Shown here: piece by piece, positions 1 to 10,647 of the stretch
How the letters are laid out: the number at the start of each line of letters is the position of its first letter
How positions within the stretch are numbered: the first letter of the stretch is position 1
Assembly (NCBI RefSeq): GCF_007971385.1
Contig: NZ_CP042434.1
Coordinates: forward strand, 1-64,000
Origin: Arachidicoccus ginsenosidivorans
GTDB taxonomy: Bacteria > Bacteroidota > Bacteroidia > Chitinophagales > Chitinophagaceae
Length of the DNA: 64,000 nt
Direction of reading: 5' to 3'
Position numbers and translations under genes: made by a program
The notes under the pieces: model-generated
Told to the model about the DNA's origin: nothing
Seen by the model: only the letters and a program-made list of their open reading frames with translations
The model's database searches: none

Positions 1-2562
1 TTAGACCAGCGGCTGTAGCTTCTTGATCAGAGCTATAAACTCCGTTTGTTTTATAGCCAAAAAACAGATTTGGGGCGTTGTCAATACTGGTCAGAAACGC
101 CGTCTGCAAAATCTGTATAAATAGGCCCGGTGGGTAATTTTGTAATAATGGATGTATATTTGGCGATATTAAATCCTAGCTGCCAATTGAATCGTCGCTT
201 ATTCACGAGTACCGCATTTAGGGAAATTTCACCACCACTCGTTTTCATGCCCCATTATTGGTAATAATATAGTCCTGTCCGGAAACCGTTGGTCCGGGTT
301 CATAAATAACCATATGGCTGGTCTTATTATGATAAGCATCCAGCGTTAAACTAAGCCGGTTATTCAACAAATCGACATCTAAACGATATTAGCTTTTGAG
401 ACACGCTCCCACATAAGCGATTCATTACCCAGGTTTCCTTTAACAAGCCCTGAAATACCCAATAGATTTTGTGCAGTATAATAACTACGCGCAGTATAAT
501 TACCAATATCATCGTTGCCCATCATACCATAAGATACCCTGAATTTTAACAGATCCAGCCAATTAGCGTTTGCCATGAATTTTCTGAGGAGGCAAGCCAT
601 GAAAACCCGCGGAAGGAAACACACCAAATGGTCGATCCGCGATCCTTAATGCCCCACTATTTACATTTCTGCCGAACTTTGAGGAAGCATCCATTGAGGC
701 ATTTACATTCAAAAAATACTTATCCTGCAAGCCATAAGCTGCATTTAAATAGGTCTCCATCCAGGTGGAGCCAATCGAACCTCCTATTTGCCTTAAAGTA
801 TTTAGTCCATATCCGACACTGGTCAATTGATCTGTCGCTGCATTGAAGCCTAATCCGTAATCCTGTTCAGATTTAAGTTTATTATATCGGAACCCAAAGG
901 TCACATCCAGATCATTGATAAAGCCAAAATGCTGATTATAGTTGATCCTGGAATCATTATAGACATTAAACAATTTAATTACCTGAGCGCCTGACCGGTT
1001 GTTGGCCAGTAAGTCATTCATTAAGGTATCACTTACAATTCCTCTTTGGGGAACAAAAAAGGTTTCCCGGATTTTTTGACTCGTAATGGACACCGTTGTG
1101 GCCAGTGAAAGATTTTTACTTAATAAGTATTTAAATGAAATACCTCCGTTATACCTAAAACTATTATTCTGCCCTTTTTCGCTGTTGATAATGGCAATAG
1201 GATTGCTGATACCCAACGTGTCGTGGTCTGCATATTGTGGTGAAACGACTCCTGAGGCGGAGATCAGATGATCTGCAAAAAAGGCGCTTTCACAAGACTG
1301 GTAAAAATGGGATTGGTCGTGGGTGCAATCCCAGTATTTCTAATATTTTGCTCATTTCTATAATAACTAACATTGGCAGAAGCAATAAGTCTTTTTGTCA
1401 GATTAAGATCCGCATTAAAGCGCATATTATACCGGGTCAGCCCGGTATTTTGTAAGGGAGATTTATTATTACCATAACCGATACTCAAAGCGTATTTGGC
1501 AATATTATCTCCTCCCGCTATCTTCAAATAAGCATTTTGCATATATGAATTTCTAAATATTTTGTTTTGCCAGTTATTGTTTTGATGTACATTATAATAA
1601 TCCATTGAAGAGTACTGTCGTTCATATAGGATAATGCTGAGATATCTGCATCTGTCATACCCTTGGATTGTAACATCTCAGACAGGTAGGAGCGAAAATC
1701 GCTTGCGTCCATCACTGGCAGGCTCTTGGGGCTAAAATTAACGCCCCCGGAGAGTAAAACATCAATAGAGGTCCTCTTCATGCCCTGGCAGTGGTGATAA
1801 TAATCGCACCATTAGCGCCCTTTGAGCCATAAGTTGAGGTAGCGTCTTTTATAACGGTAATCTTATCAATGTCTTTTAAATCAATAAAGGATAGCGGGTT
1901 GTTATAATAGCCTTTATTCAAGCTGGCACCGTAGGTAGCATTATCATAATAAACCCCATCTACAATGATGATAGGTTGATTTGAAGCGTACAAGGAATTA
2001 TAGCCGCGCAAATATAAATTAGCTCCCGCAGCGGGTGTACCTGAGCGCCTAATTACATTTAAACCGCTTACTTTTCCTTGCAAAAAGTTATCAACGGAGC
2101 CGGGATCGGCATTCCAGTTGCCCTTTGTTTCAATGGCGTCCATAGCGCCTGTTATTTTTGATCTACTGACTTGTCTGGAAGGTGTTACGATCTCATTATA
2201 GAAGCTGGCAGCACCGGACTTCTGCAATAATATCTCAATAGAGCTGCGTCCTTTTAAGGCTACCTGCTGATTGTTATAGTCCTCCGCCTTAACCATTAAA
2301 GTAATCTGCATATTGGGAACAGCAATACTGAAATGACCTAAAGAATCCGTAATAGCAGCACCATAATCCTTATAGGAAACGTACACTCCATAAAGCGGCC
2401 TTTTGCTGACAACGTCTAATATAACACCTGATACCTGTAGGGTGTCCTTTGGTTTTGTAATGGACGGATGGACGGATTTAACACTTTGAGCAAATCCATG
2501 CTGCAATGGCAACCCGATTAATCCTCCAATTAATATATAAATAATTTTCTCATAATAATCAT
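1..2562 (-). pseudogene. SusC-like TonB-dependent receptor, frame broken, cut by left edge
   Basis: Outer-membrane receptor for TonB-driven uptake of oligosaccharides. The start is read as ATG at 2562 or 2553, followed by a hydrophobic signal, a CarboxypepD_reg-like beta-sandwich (starting near 'LQVSGVILDVV'), the plug ('LQGKVSGLNVIRRSGT', 'IIIVDGVYY', 'KDATSTYGSKGANGAIIITT') and barrel strands ('RVSYGMMGNDDIGNYTARSY'). The C-terminus lies beyond position 1. The frame is broken at about six places: near 2540, 1783-1785 (GGG on the coding strand), 1602-1603, 1277-1282 (six T), 602-605 and 578-579; further breaks are likely below 380. Adding one base at each run restores an uninterrupted SusC. 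It is the last visible gene of the operon, after two FAS1 lipoproteins. Its family is certain; whether it is a real pseudogene or a poorly resolved intact gene is not decided by the sequence. Confidence 0.85.
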
Positions 2563-2613
2563 AGGAAGTATAATTAAATTAAAAAACTGGGACGAATTTC
2601 AAATAATCAAGTG

Positions 2614-4093
2614 TCAGATTATAAGGCTGCTATTACTGGAGGGCGCCTGCAATCGGATAAATTTGGTTGCAGGATTCACCTCGTAGGTGCTACCATCTGG
2701 CATAACCCTGGGTATGAAAGCACCAGTTGTACCCATCATTTGTAAATTCTCCAATATAGGTTTCTGTATAGGTATTGGGCTCTACCACTCCTGTCTCATT
2801 AAACAACACTGTAGAGAGTGAGTCATTGGCCATCACCTTTACAATTTGATTGAGATTTCCAGTAGTTCCATAGGCATCGTCCCCTGACCTGAACTGACAT
2901 AATCATTAAGAGCCACCCAATACACCTTAAGTAGCATAATAAATATTGGTCGCATAATCTGCGTAAAAATTGGCACCGGATGAACCACGGTTTACAATAA
3001 ATATCCGTAAAAGTATCACGCGTGATAGGGTTAAATCGTTTACGGTAAAAAATATCTTCTAGTGCACTCTCGGTTCAGAAGAAAAGCCGATCGGGTTTTC
3101 TCCCTGAATATACACAACAGGAATTTTCTCTGCTATGGGCATGGATAGGGAATCATCACATACACTATACCATTACTTACTTTTGGGTGCAACAATCGAA
3201 GCGGATTATTGAAAAATGAACATAGATTTGGTAACGAATTGTGTCGTAGCGGATAAGTTCTCATGTAACCCACTTACAACTAAATCTTTCACAACACTCC
3301 AATTTGCATTGCTTATAGAGGTATCTTCACTAAGCGCCTTAAATAAGGTTTCATACTAGCTTGTTGGCTTTCAAAAGCAGCATCTGTCAGCACAAAATAG
3401 GTATATAAGGAATCCTCATCTGCAACATCATATACTTTCGTTTTAAATGTATTGATTTCTACAATGCCGGTCCCTGTTTTATAAACAGGGACACCGGTTG
3501 TTAAATCAATACTGTCAATTTCTGCCTGACTTAAATCCTGACCTCTATAGTTTAAAGAGGCGATATAGGCATTTTGCTTATATTCCCCTTTCGTGGCATT
3601 GAGATATTCCCAGATATTGGGCAGTGGCAATACGGGCTGGTCGATAATATGTAAAACCCCGTTTTAGCCACCATATCACTTTTTGTCAAATTGGCCTCTT
3701 GGAATTTACCCTGGTCAAACTGAATTCTTTTCCACTGAGCATCCTGATGCGTAAATCACTACTGGCATCTCTTGTATAATAGGCCTTACCGGCAATTAAA
3801 TTCAAAAGAAACCTACGTAGACTTGCGGGGTTTTGCCCAATAGAATCGGGTAATTGCTTTAAAGCCTCATTGGATGGGGCAAACACCGTCAGATTCATGG
3901 AGGAATTCAGTAAGGTATCTAGATTTGCTTCTTCTATGTATGATGCAAATAAAGACAGGTCACTATTGCCTTTGATCTGGGCAAATAAGGTTTCATTTAA
4001 GCCTGGAGTGTTCAAGGCTATATGATCATCCCACTTTTTACAGGAGGCAACAATTAATATTGTGGCCATCATCATTATAATATATTTCTTCAT
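2614..4093 (-). pseudogene. FAS1 (fasciclin) lipoprotein, frame broken several times
   Basis: Predicted surface lipoprotein. ATG at 4093 opens a lipoprotein signal ending in 'ILIVASCKKW' (lipobox Ala-Ser-Cys). A FAS1 domain follows ('LTVFAPSNEAL', then after two breaks 'NGVLHIIDQPVLPLPNIWEYL'), and a second FAS1-like part ('YTYFVLTDAAF'). Breaks at 3717-3719 (AAA) and 3662-3665 (TTTT) are repaired by one base each, joining 'GKEFSFDQGKFQEANLTK' to 'MVAKNGVLHIID'. At least three more lie between 3350 and 3130. The tail, read near 2620-2710, includes 'MPDGSTYEVNPATKFIRLQ' and stops at 2614-2616. It sits 42 bases after the preceding FAS1 gene and just before the second SusC, so it is probably in the same operon. 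FAS1 domains mediate adhesion or glycan contact in other proteins; the ligand here is unknown. Confidence 0.75.
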
Positions 4094-4135
4094 TCAATTG
4101 TTATTAATAGTTTAAAGAACTGGAAGCAGCTGAAT

Positions 4136-5838
4136 TTAATATTCGACGGATCCATCAGGGTTGAACCTAGGGCTAGTCTGACTGGCCAATCTACCGGAAT
4201 AAACTGAACCATATCAAAATTGCAATCCGCATTGGCACCGGATACCAGCTCAAACCTGATCTTATGTTGACCTGTTTCTTTTACATCCACCACACCCAGC
4301 ATACGCGCTGCAGTGGAACCGGATTTTTTATTTACACCTGCCCACCATTTCCAGCCAATAGCAGCCAGTTCTGATTCTTTAGCAAAATCCACTGAGGAGA
4401 TTTTTTTGTCAAACTGAATTAAAGCACTTGTCAGAGGAACAGAATCAAACAATGCCTGCACTGAGATTGTAGTTGAATTTTGTCTATAATAACAGAACCA
4501 GACTTTATATTTCCTTTAACCAGTAAGGGCGTGGTAAATTCAATCCAGCTATTGCCTGAACAGGTCCCCAGATTATCTGTATTACTGGAGGAACGTCCCA
4601 TGCCGACCTGCCAATAATCCCCTAAATATCCATTGACACCTGCTCTATATTTTAAACAACTTTTTTCCCACTTAATACCAGCAAAAGTATTTCCGTCTCC
4701 ATAATCGAATAAAAAGGTTTGTTTCCTGTAGATGGACGAAAGTCGTGTTAACTCAGGTTGTGTTGCGCATAAATCCCAATAAACGGGAAAAGGCTTCCTG
4801 ACTTTAATCTTAATGCCGCCCTGGGCAGTATGTAATACACCATTGGTCGCCGATTGATCGCTGGAGGATAAATCTATTTTAACGCCTGGCTCATAGACAG
4901 TCCCTTCCAGGGTAGAATAAGAATCGTCATTGATTAAAACGGTATCACCCACCAGCTTATCGGTCAAAACTTCTAAAGGCGCTAAAGTGGACTGTGAATT
5001 GGTGTTGACGATATCTGCTAAATACTTGACATCGGGTATAATATGATAAGCCACATATAAATGCAGGCTGTCTAACACATTTTTAGGATTACCGGTATTA
5101 CTGAAGCGTTGTTTAAGTGCACTATAGTTTGCTATGCCAGAATCTCGGTAGCTCTGATTTCTTTCGGCAATTACCGTAAGCCAGATCTGACTACCCCTTG
5201 ATCTTTCATGGCATTTAGGGTATCATAAAAACCGGTTTCTTTAACGGCCTGGGTAAAAATAGAATAGGTCGTATCTTTAGACAGTAACTCGGCAATAGTT
5301 GACACGGAGGGTTCCAGTACGTGATCCACGGCATGGATAATTCCGTTGCCAACCGTAATATTGGCCTGAGTCACCAAGGCTTGCCTATTGATAAAATAGG
5401 AAGAAACGCCATTGACATTTTTTATGCCTGTTATCAAATATTGACCATAATCGGTAATGGCCGGTAATTTACCATCAGTAAAAGTGCTGCTGGGCAGGCT
5501 TTCTTCCAGTAAATGGAATTTCAAAACCTCCTGCCACTGCTCTTTTGTAAGACCTTCTATGGAGGCTATATTATGTGCCATTAAATAACGATTTACCGCT
5601 GAATCCGTTGGCGCAAATAGTGTATAAGTACCATAGGTATTTAATTCAGTTGCGTAGGCTGCCCGATCAATAATCTTCACAAGCTGGGTAAACCTGTTTA
5701 AGGAATCGCTTCTTAAATAATCCATTATATTTGGGCTAGTTGAGGTAGTTCTTGTCAACCTGGTTTGGTGCAACATACGATCACTGTACAAAGCAGTAAT
5801 GCGCAGGTAACCACTGATAATAGTCTAACACTTTTCAT
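4136..5838 (-). pseudogene. FAS1 (fasciclin) lipoprotein with extra C-terminal domain, frame broken
   Basis: ATG at 5838 starts a lipoprotein signal ('LLCTVIVCCTKPG'). Adding one base at 5759-5760 (GG on the coding strand) joins it to a long frame with FAS1 signatures ('YTLFAPTDSAVNRYL', 'GNGIIHAVDHVLEPS'). A second FAS1 unit follows ('LHLYVAYHIIPDVKYL', 'NGVLHTAQGG'). Three more single-base breaks (near 5185, 4465 and 4195) lead to a C-terminal part containing 'GQHKIRFELVSGANADCNF', resembling a beta-sandwich, and ending '...NPDGSVEY' with stop at 4136-4138. It lies 12 bases after the SusD stop, the slot that surface glycan-binding lipoproteins usually occupy in Sus-type operons, so a glycan-contacting role is a reasonable guess. 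The continuity of the reconstructed protein across junctions argues for base-calling errors rather than old decay. Confidence 0.78.
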
Positions 5839-5849
5839 GACAGATAGGT

Positions 5850-7349
5850 TTATTGGTAGAATGGGTTTTGAATAAGTAACTTATTGGTTTCTAGTTCATA
5901 GGTATAAATCGGAAAATAATGGCTGTTATGATCCAATATTTTCTCTTTTACCAGTCGAACCATATTTGCTGGGACAAGTGCCGCGACAAAATCTTGTAAA
6001 TAACTGATATGTTCATAATTGTTCTTTTTGGCATAGCGTAATACATCATACCATCTTTTGCCTTCAAAGGCAAATTCTCTGGCTCTTTCGCTTAATATAT
6101 ATCTGGAGAGTTCATCTGAGTTATTCACATCAGGGCTTTCCTGGGTAGATGCCGGTGCACCTGCTCTTTTGCGGATGACATTTACTAGATCAAGTGCCTG
6201 TTGTCCTCTACCCGGTATTTGCGCCAGCGCTTCCGCCTTCATTAATAGTACGTCCGCATAACGGTAGAAAAACCAATGGGTATAAGAATCACTGTTTCCG
6301 ATCATACTGGTGGCATTGCTGCCTACGTATTTCCAGATTACATTATCCTCCGCCCGAACCGAGGCGCCGGCACTTCGGATATCCTGAGCATTGGTAGAAT
6401 CACTGATTTCTGTAGTATAAATCTCATCCATTACCTTGTTGGAAGCAATAAACTCCTTGGATGATGCCCCAAACATATTATAAAAATCGTTGAGTTTTTG
6501 CTGGTCAAACTGAATTTCAAAAATGCTTTCTGTAGAATTTCCGTTTCTAAATAGGGTGGTAAACCAGGCAGTGCTGCTGGCAATAAGGCCAAATTTTTTT
6601 GCGTTAATAATCTTGTCACAGGCAGTCACCGCATCAGGATAGTTTTCCATCCAGAGGTATACGTCTGCCTCAATGGCGTCTACTGTATAGCGGGTGATTC
6701 GCCCTTTATCGGAAGCCTGATTCCCATAAGTGGTCAGGGTCAGCGGCTCTGCATCTTTAAGATCTTTTACGATCTGTTGTAACACATCTGCTTGCGAACT
6801 TTTCGCCATTTGGACAATCTGGTCATCATTTGAAGTGGGGTCTAATTTAAGCGGCACCTCTCCAAAACTGCGCACTAAATAAAAATACATTAATGCCCTA
6901 AGTGTCTTCATTTCGCCTATATATCCATTTAACATGTCCTTTGTGAAGGTCTGGTCATTTTCCAATACGCTAGGCGCGTATGCAATAACCGTATTACATA
7001 GATTGATAATTTTATACACCGGACTCCAATCCACAATCGGGTTTGCAGTCTGGGTAGTCATATTCATGACTTCAATATCATTACTGCTGGCACCAAGAGA
7101 AGCGGCCAGCATATCACCACGCAATTCTCCCCACTTAAATAAAGTAATATCCAGGTTCTTTGCACCATTAGAGGGATCACCCATTAATGAGGCATAGACG
7201 CCGATAACGGCTGCATGAACTTGTTCTTTTGTTTTCCAATAATTGTTTCTTATAATACCATCTTCTGGTTGCTGATCTAGCATCTTTGAGCAGCTGCCTA
7301 AAATCATCAGTAGCAAGGTTGATATTAAATATATATTTCTACATCTCAT
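5850..7349 (-). CDS. SusD/RagB-family nutrient-binding outer-membrane lipoprotein
   Basis: Intact 499-residue SusD-like lipoprotein that would cap the adjacent SusC pore and capture oligosaccharides. The N-terminus has a signal with lipobox ('LLLMILGSCSKMLDQQP'). The SusD helical TPR-like core follows ('IGEMKTLRALMYFYLVRSFG'), then the C-terminal RagB half ('HWFFYRYADVLLMKAEAL', 'ILSERAREFAFEGKRWYDV', 'HYFPIYTYELETNKLLIQN'). Length and motif order are typical. It starts 18 bases after the SusC stop on the same strand, giving the usual SusC-SusD order, and is followed 12 bases later by a FAS1 lipoprotein. No frame defect is seen, unlike its neighbours. Confidence 0.95.
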   Translation of the reverse strand: MRCRNIYLISTLLLMILGSCSKMLDQQPEDGIIRNNYWKTKEQVHAAVIGVYASLMGDPSNGAKNLDITLFKWGELRGDMLAASLGASSNDIEVMNMTTQTANPIVDWSPVYKIINLCNTVIAYAPSVLENDQTFTKDMLNGYIGEMKTLRALMYFYLVRSFGEVPLKLDPTSNDDQIVQMAKSSQADVLQQIVKDLKDAEPLTLTTYGNQASDKGRITRYTVDAIEADVYLWMENYPDAVTACDKIINAKKFGLIASSTAWFTTLFRNGNSTESIFEIQFDQQKLNDFYNMFGASSKEFIASNKVMDEIYTTEISDSTNAQDIRSAGASVRAEDNVIWKYVGSNATSMIGNSDSYTHWFFYRYADVLLMKAEALAQIPGRGQQALDLVNVIRKRAGAPASTQESPDVNNSDELSRYILSERAREFAFEGKRWYDVLRYAKKNNYEHISYLQDFVAALVPANMVRLVKEKILDHNSHYFPIYTYELETNKLLIQNPFYQ

Positions 7350-7367
7350 AATTCTAAATTTTGAATT

Positions 7368-10300
7368 TTAAAAGGAAGCGGTTAATCCCAGCGTAAACAT
7401 TTTAACAGGCGGTGTCATGGAATTGTCTGTGGCCACTCTAAAAGGATCCGATCCTCTTACACTCACCTCTGGATCTTGTCCCTTATATTTGGTTAAAGTC
7501 AAAATATTTTCCACGGTCAGATAAGCACTCAACGCCTTTGCCTTTATCCTTTGTAGCAATGGTTTTTGAAAGACATAACGCAGCGTAGCTGTTCTAAATC
7601 TCAAAAAAGAGCCGTTTTCTACATATCTGGAAGAGCCCAGCCAGTTATAGCCTGCCTTATATAATGCCCTGGGAATATTGGTCACGTCCCCTTCATTTCT
7701 CCATCGGCGCATGACTGCCGTACTCTGATTATCATAGTCATACATATTTGTTGTATTCATTTCTGTTCCATTAACCACCTGGTAACCTGTTCTGAAATTA
7801 AAAAAGGTTGACAGGCGCCAAGCATCTGCGAAAGAAACATTAATTCCAAAGCCACCTGTTAGTTGAGGATTGCTGTTGCCCAGGTAGACGATATCGCGGT
7901 AATCAATGGTACCATCATGATTTACATCTTCATACATAGCATCTCCTGGTTGAAAAGTATAGCCGATGGAAGGATAACTAAAGGTCATATATACCGGATC
8001 GCCGTTAGGACGGGTAATTAACTGACCTTTTTCATCTTTGGCTAAAGTGGCTTCTTTATCTTTATACACGCCTAAGAAATTGTAACCGTAGAATGAGCCA
8101 AAGGGGTTATTAATCTGCATGTAAGTTTTAAAGGTGCCATTTGTGGTAACATTGCCCTTTTCAACAGGGTAGAACTCAGAAATTTTGCGTATAATATTTT
8201 GATTTTTAGCTACATTAAAAGTAAAATCGACTTTCCATTTACCGCTTTTATAAGGCTGCGTCTGTAGGGTAATCTCGAAGCCCTGGTTATCCATAGTCCC
8301 TACATTCATATTAACTGAATTGAACCCATTGATAGATGGAATTTCAAGGCCGTTAAACAACAAATCTTTCGTTCTGTTTCTATAGATTTCTGCATCAATA
8401 AAAAACCGGTTTCTAAACATAGCGAGACTGACGCCAAAATTGGTACCGACAACTGTTTCCCATCTTAAATTGTTTAGTTGCATGCTGGATGGAACGATAC
8501 CGGACTCCCCATAAAGCTCCAATCCATATTATCATAAATACTATAATAGGAATAGTCTGAAGTAGGCGCATTCCCGCTTTGACCATAACTGGCCCGGAAG
8601 CTTAAATCATCTATGAATTTTAAATCAGATAAGAACTGCTCTCCTGATGCTCTCCATCTTCCGGAAACGGAAGGGAATAACCCATAACGATTATCAGGAG
8701 CCAGTCTGGAAGTACCGTCACCTCTAAGACCAACATTAATTATATAACGGTCTAAATAACTATACTGGCCATTTAATAATAGGCTTCCACTTGTCCTTTG
8801 CTTTGTACTGGAACTTAGCGCTGATTGAGCGCCATTCACTCTTGAGGGAATCGAGGGATCCTGCAAATCTGAAGATGCTGTATTGGAGGTTCTGGCCTGA
8901 TAAGAAATATTCTTTGACTGATAGGTCATCATGTTAATCAGTCCCATAAAGTTGTGTTTGGTATTTTTAAATGCAGGGGTCCAGACCAGCGAAGATTTAG
9001 TTTGTACAGAAAAGGCGTCATTATCTCCGTCATAGGCCTTATTCACCTCAGCATTGGTCCAACCTAGACCGGTGGCAATTTGTGGCAGAAAGCTTTTATT
9101 TTTCGTGCTATTGATATCAAACTGCACGTCAACGGTCGCCATCAGTCTGGAAGGAACGATTTGATAGCGAATATTAAATTTTGGGGTGATCCTTTCTGCC
9201 ACCACTTTATTAACCGCCGCCTTTGCCAAGGCTACAGGATTATAAGTGGAACTATATTGACCTTGTATGTTGGATTCTGGCGAAAAATATATAGGTGTAA
9301 GACTGCCATAATCATCCAACTGGTATATACTCATATTAGGCATTTTTAAATAAGCTACATTGCGCACCCCGTCCGAGTAGTTTTTATTGGTCTCTGAATG
9401 GGTAAAAGAGAGGTCCGTTCTTATATGAATTCTGTCAGAAATACTATAATCCAAGTTTACTCTGTTACTGATCCTGGTAAGATCTGTACCCAGGGTAATC
9501 CCCTTTTGGGTTAAATATTCCATTGAAGCATAATACATGGCCTTCTCTCCCCCACCTGACATGGAAATATTATGATCCTGCGTATTCCCTGAACGGGATA
9601 TGGCGTCTATCCAGTTGGTGTTATTGCTGTAATTGTAATAATAATATGGATCATTGGGATCATATTTAAATTCATTGACAGTCTGCGTATTAAGCGGAAT
9701 GCCATTGGTATTCATATACTCCTCTGGGATCAGACTAGAGTATTGGGATCCCGTAAGCATGGGTATTGGTTTGGCTCTGGGCGAGCGTGTACCCTTAAAA
9801 GTATAGTTAATGGATGGCTTTCCTCTTTTTCCTCTTTTGGTCGTAATAAGCAATACCCCACTCGCTCCCCTTGAGCCCCAGATGGCGGTAGCAGCAGCAT
9901 CTTTTAATACAGTAATTTCCTTTATATCTGATGGCGCAATATTAATCAAGGCTGCATAACCTTGTTCGTCAGCGGTACCAAAATCAAAATCAGCCGGTAC
10001 ATCTGTATCATAGGGCATACCATCCACTACTATCAATGGATTATCTGACGCATTAATGGAGGACGTTCCTCTGATTCTAATTTGAAGGCCAGCTCCCGGA
10101 TCCCCGGAATTGGCAGCAATATCTACCCCAGCCAGACGTCCTTGTAATGCCTGATCAATAGAAGTGGCCTGCATCTCTTCCATTTCTTTGGCATTGATTG
10201 TGGAGATGGCTGTTGTCAAATCTCTTTGCCTTACTGGCAACATGCCGTTATCAATCAGGTTATCAGAAGAAATCACCACATCTTCCAAATCAGTACTGGA

Positions 10301-10624
10301 CTGCGTGAGTTTTATATTAAATATTCTTCGGGTATTAATCGCTAGACTTGATTCGCTCTTGTACCCGATGATGGAAAATGTCAACCGATCTTTTACATTT
10401 TTCACGGATAAGGCAAAATCACCCTGTAGATCAGTAGCAGTTCCCTGTACGACACGTTGATCATTGTCCATTTCGATAACAGAAACACCACTAAGTGGCG
10501 CTCCATTTGCATCCGTCACTTTTCCTGTAACAATTATTTTGTCTTGCGCTTTGGCTGTTTGATAACAACACAAAAGGCACCCAATAAAAGACAATAGCAA
10601 TAATTTTCTAAATATCATTCTCAT
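7368..10624 (-). CDS. SusC/RagA-family TonB-linked outer-membrane receptor (one frame break)
   Basis: Complete SusC of about 1,085 residues if one base is restored. ATG at 10624 gives a signal peptide ('LLLLSFIGCLLCCYQTAKA'), then a CarboxypepD_reg-like domain ('VTGKVTDANGAPLSGVSV'), the plug ('ALQGRLAGVDIAANSGDPG', 'NPLIVVDGMPYDTDVP', 'GSRGASGVLLITTKRG') and a long barrel ending in the usual aromatic residue ('VKMFTLGLTASF'). The frame breaks at 8513-8515, an AAA run (TTT on the coding strand). One extra T turns 'NMDWSFMGSP' into 'NMDWSFYGESGIVPSSMQL', continuous with the downstream frame; as given, the two frames cover 8474-10624 and 7368-8522. It lies 23 bases after a FAS1 lipoprotein gene and 18 bases before SusD. 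There is no STN domain, so it probably lacks sigma/anti-sigma signalling. Confidence 0.92.
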
Positions 10625-10647
10625 AATAAATATTAATGGCGTTATTC

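Noticed and set aside
9080..10460. Plus-strand ORFs opposite the SusC gene
   Set aside because: Antisense shadows of a well-supported receptor gene; the same applies to other antisense frames over SusC, SusD, GH115, sulfatase and FecR genes.
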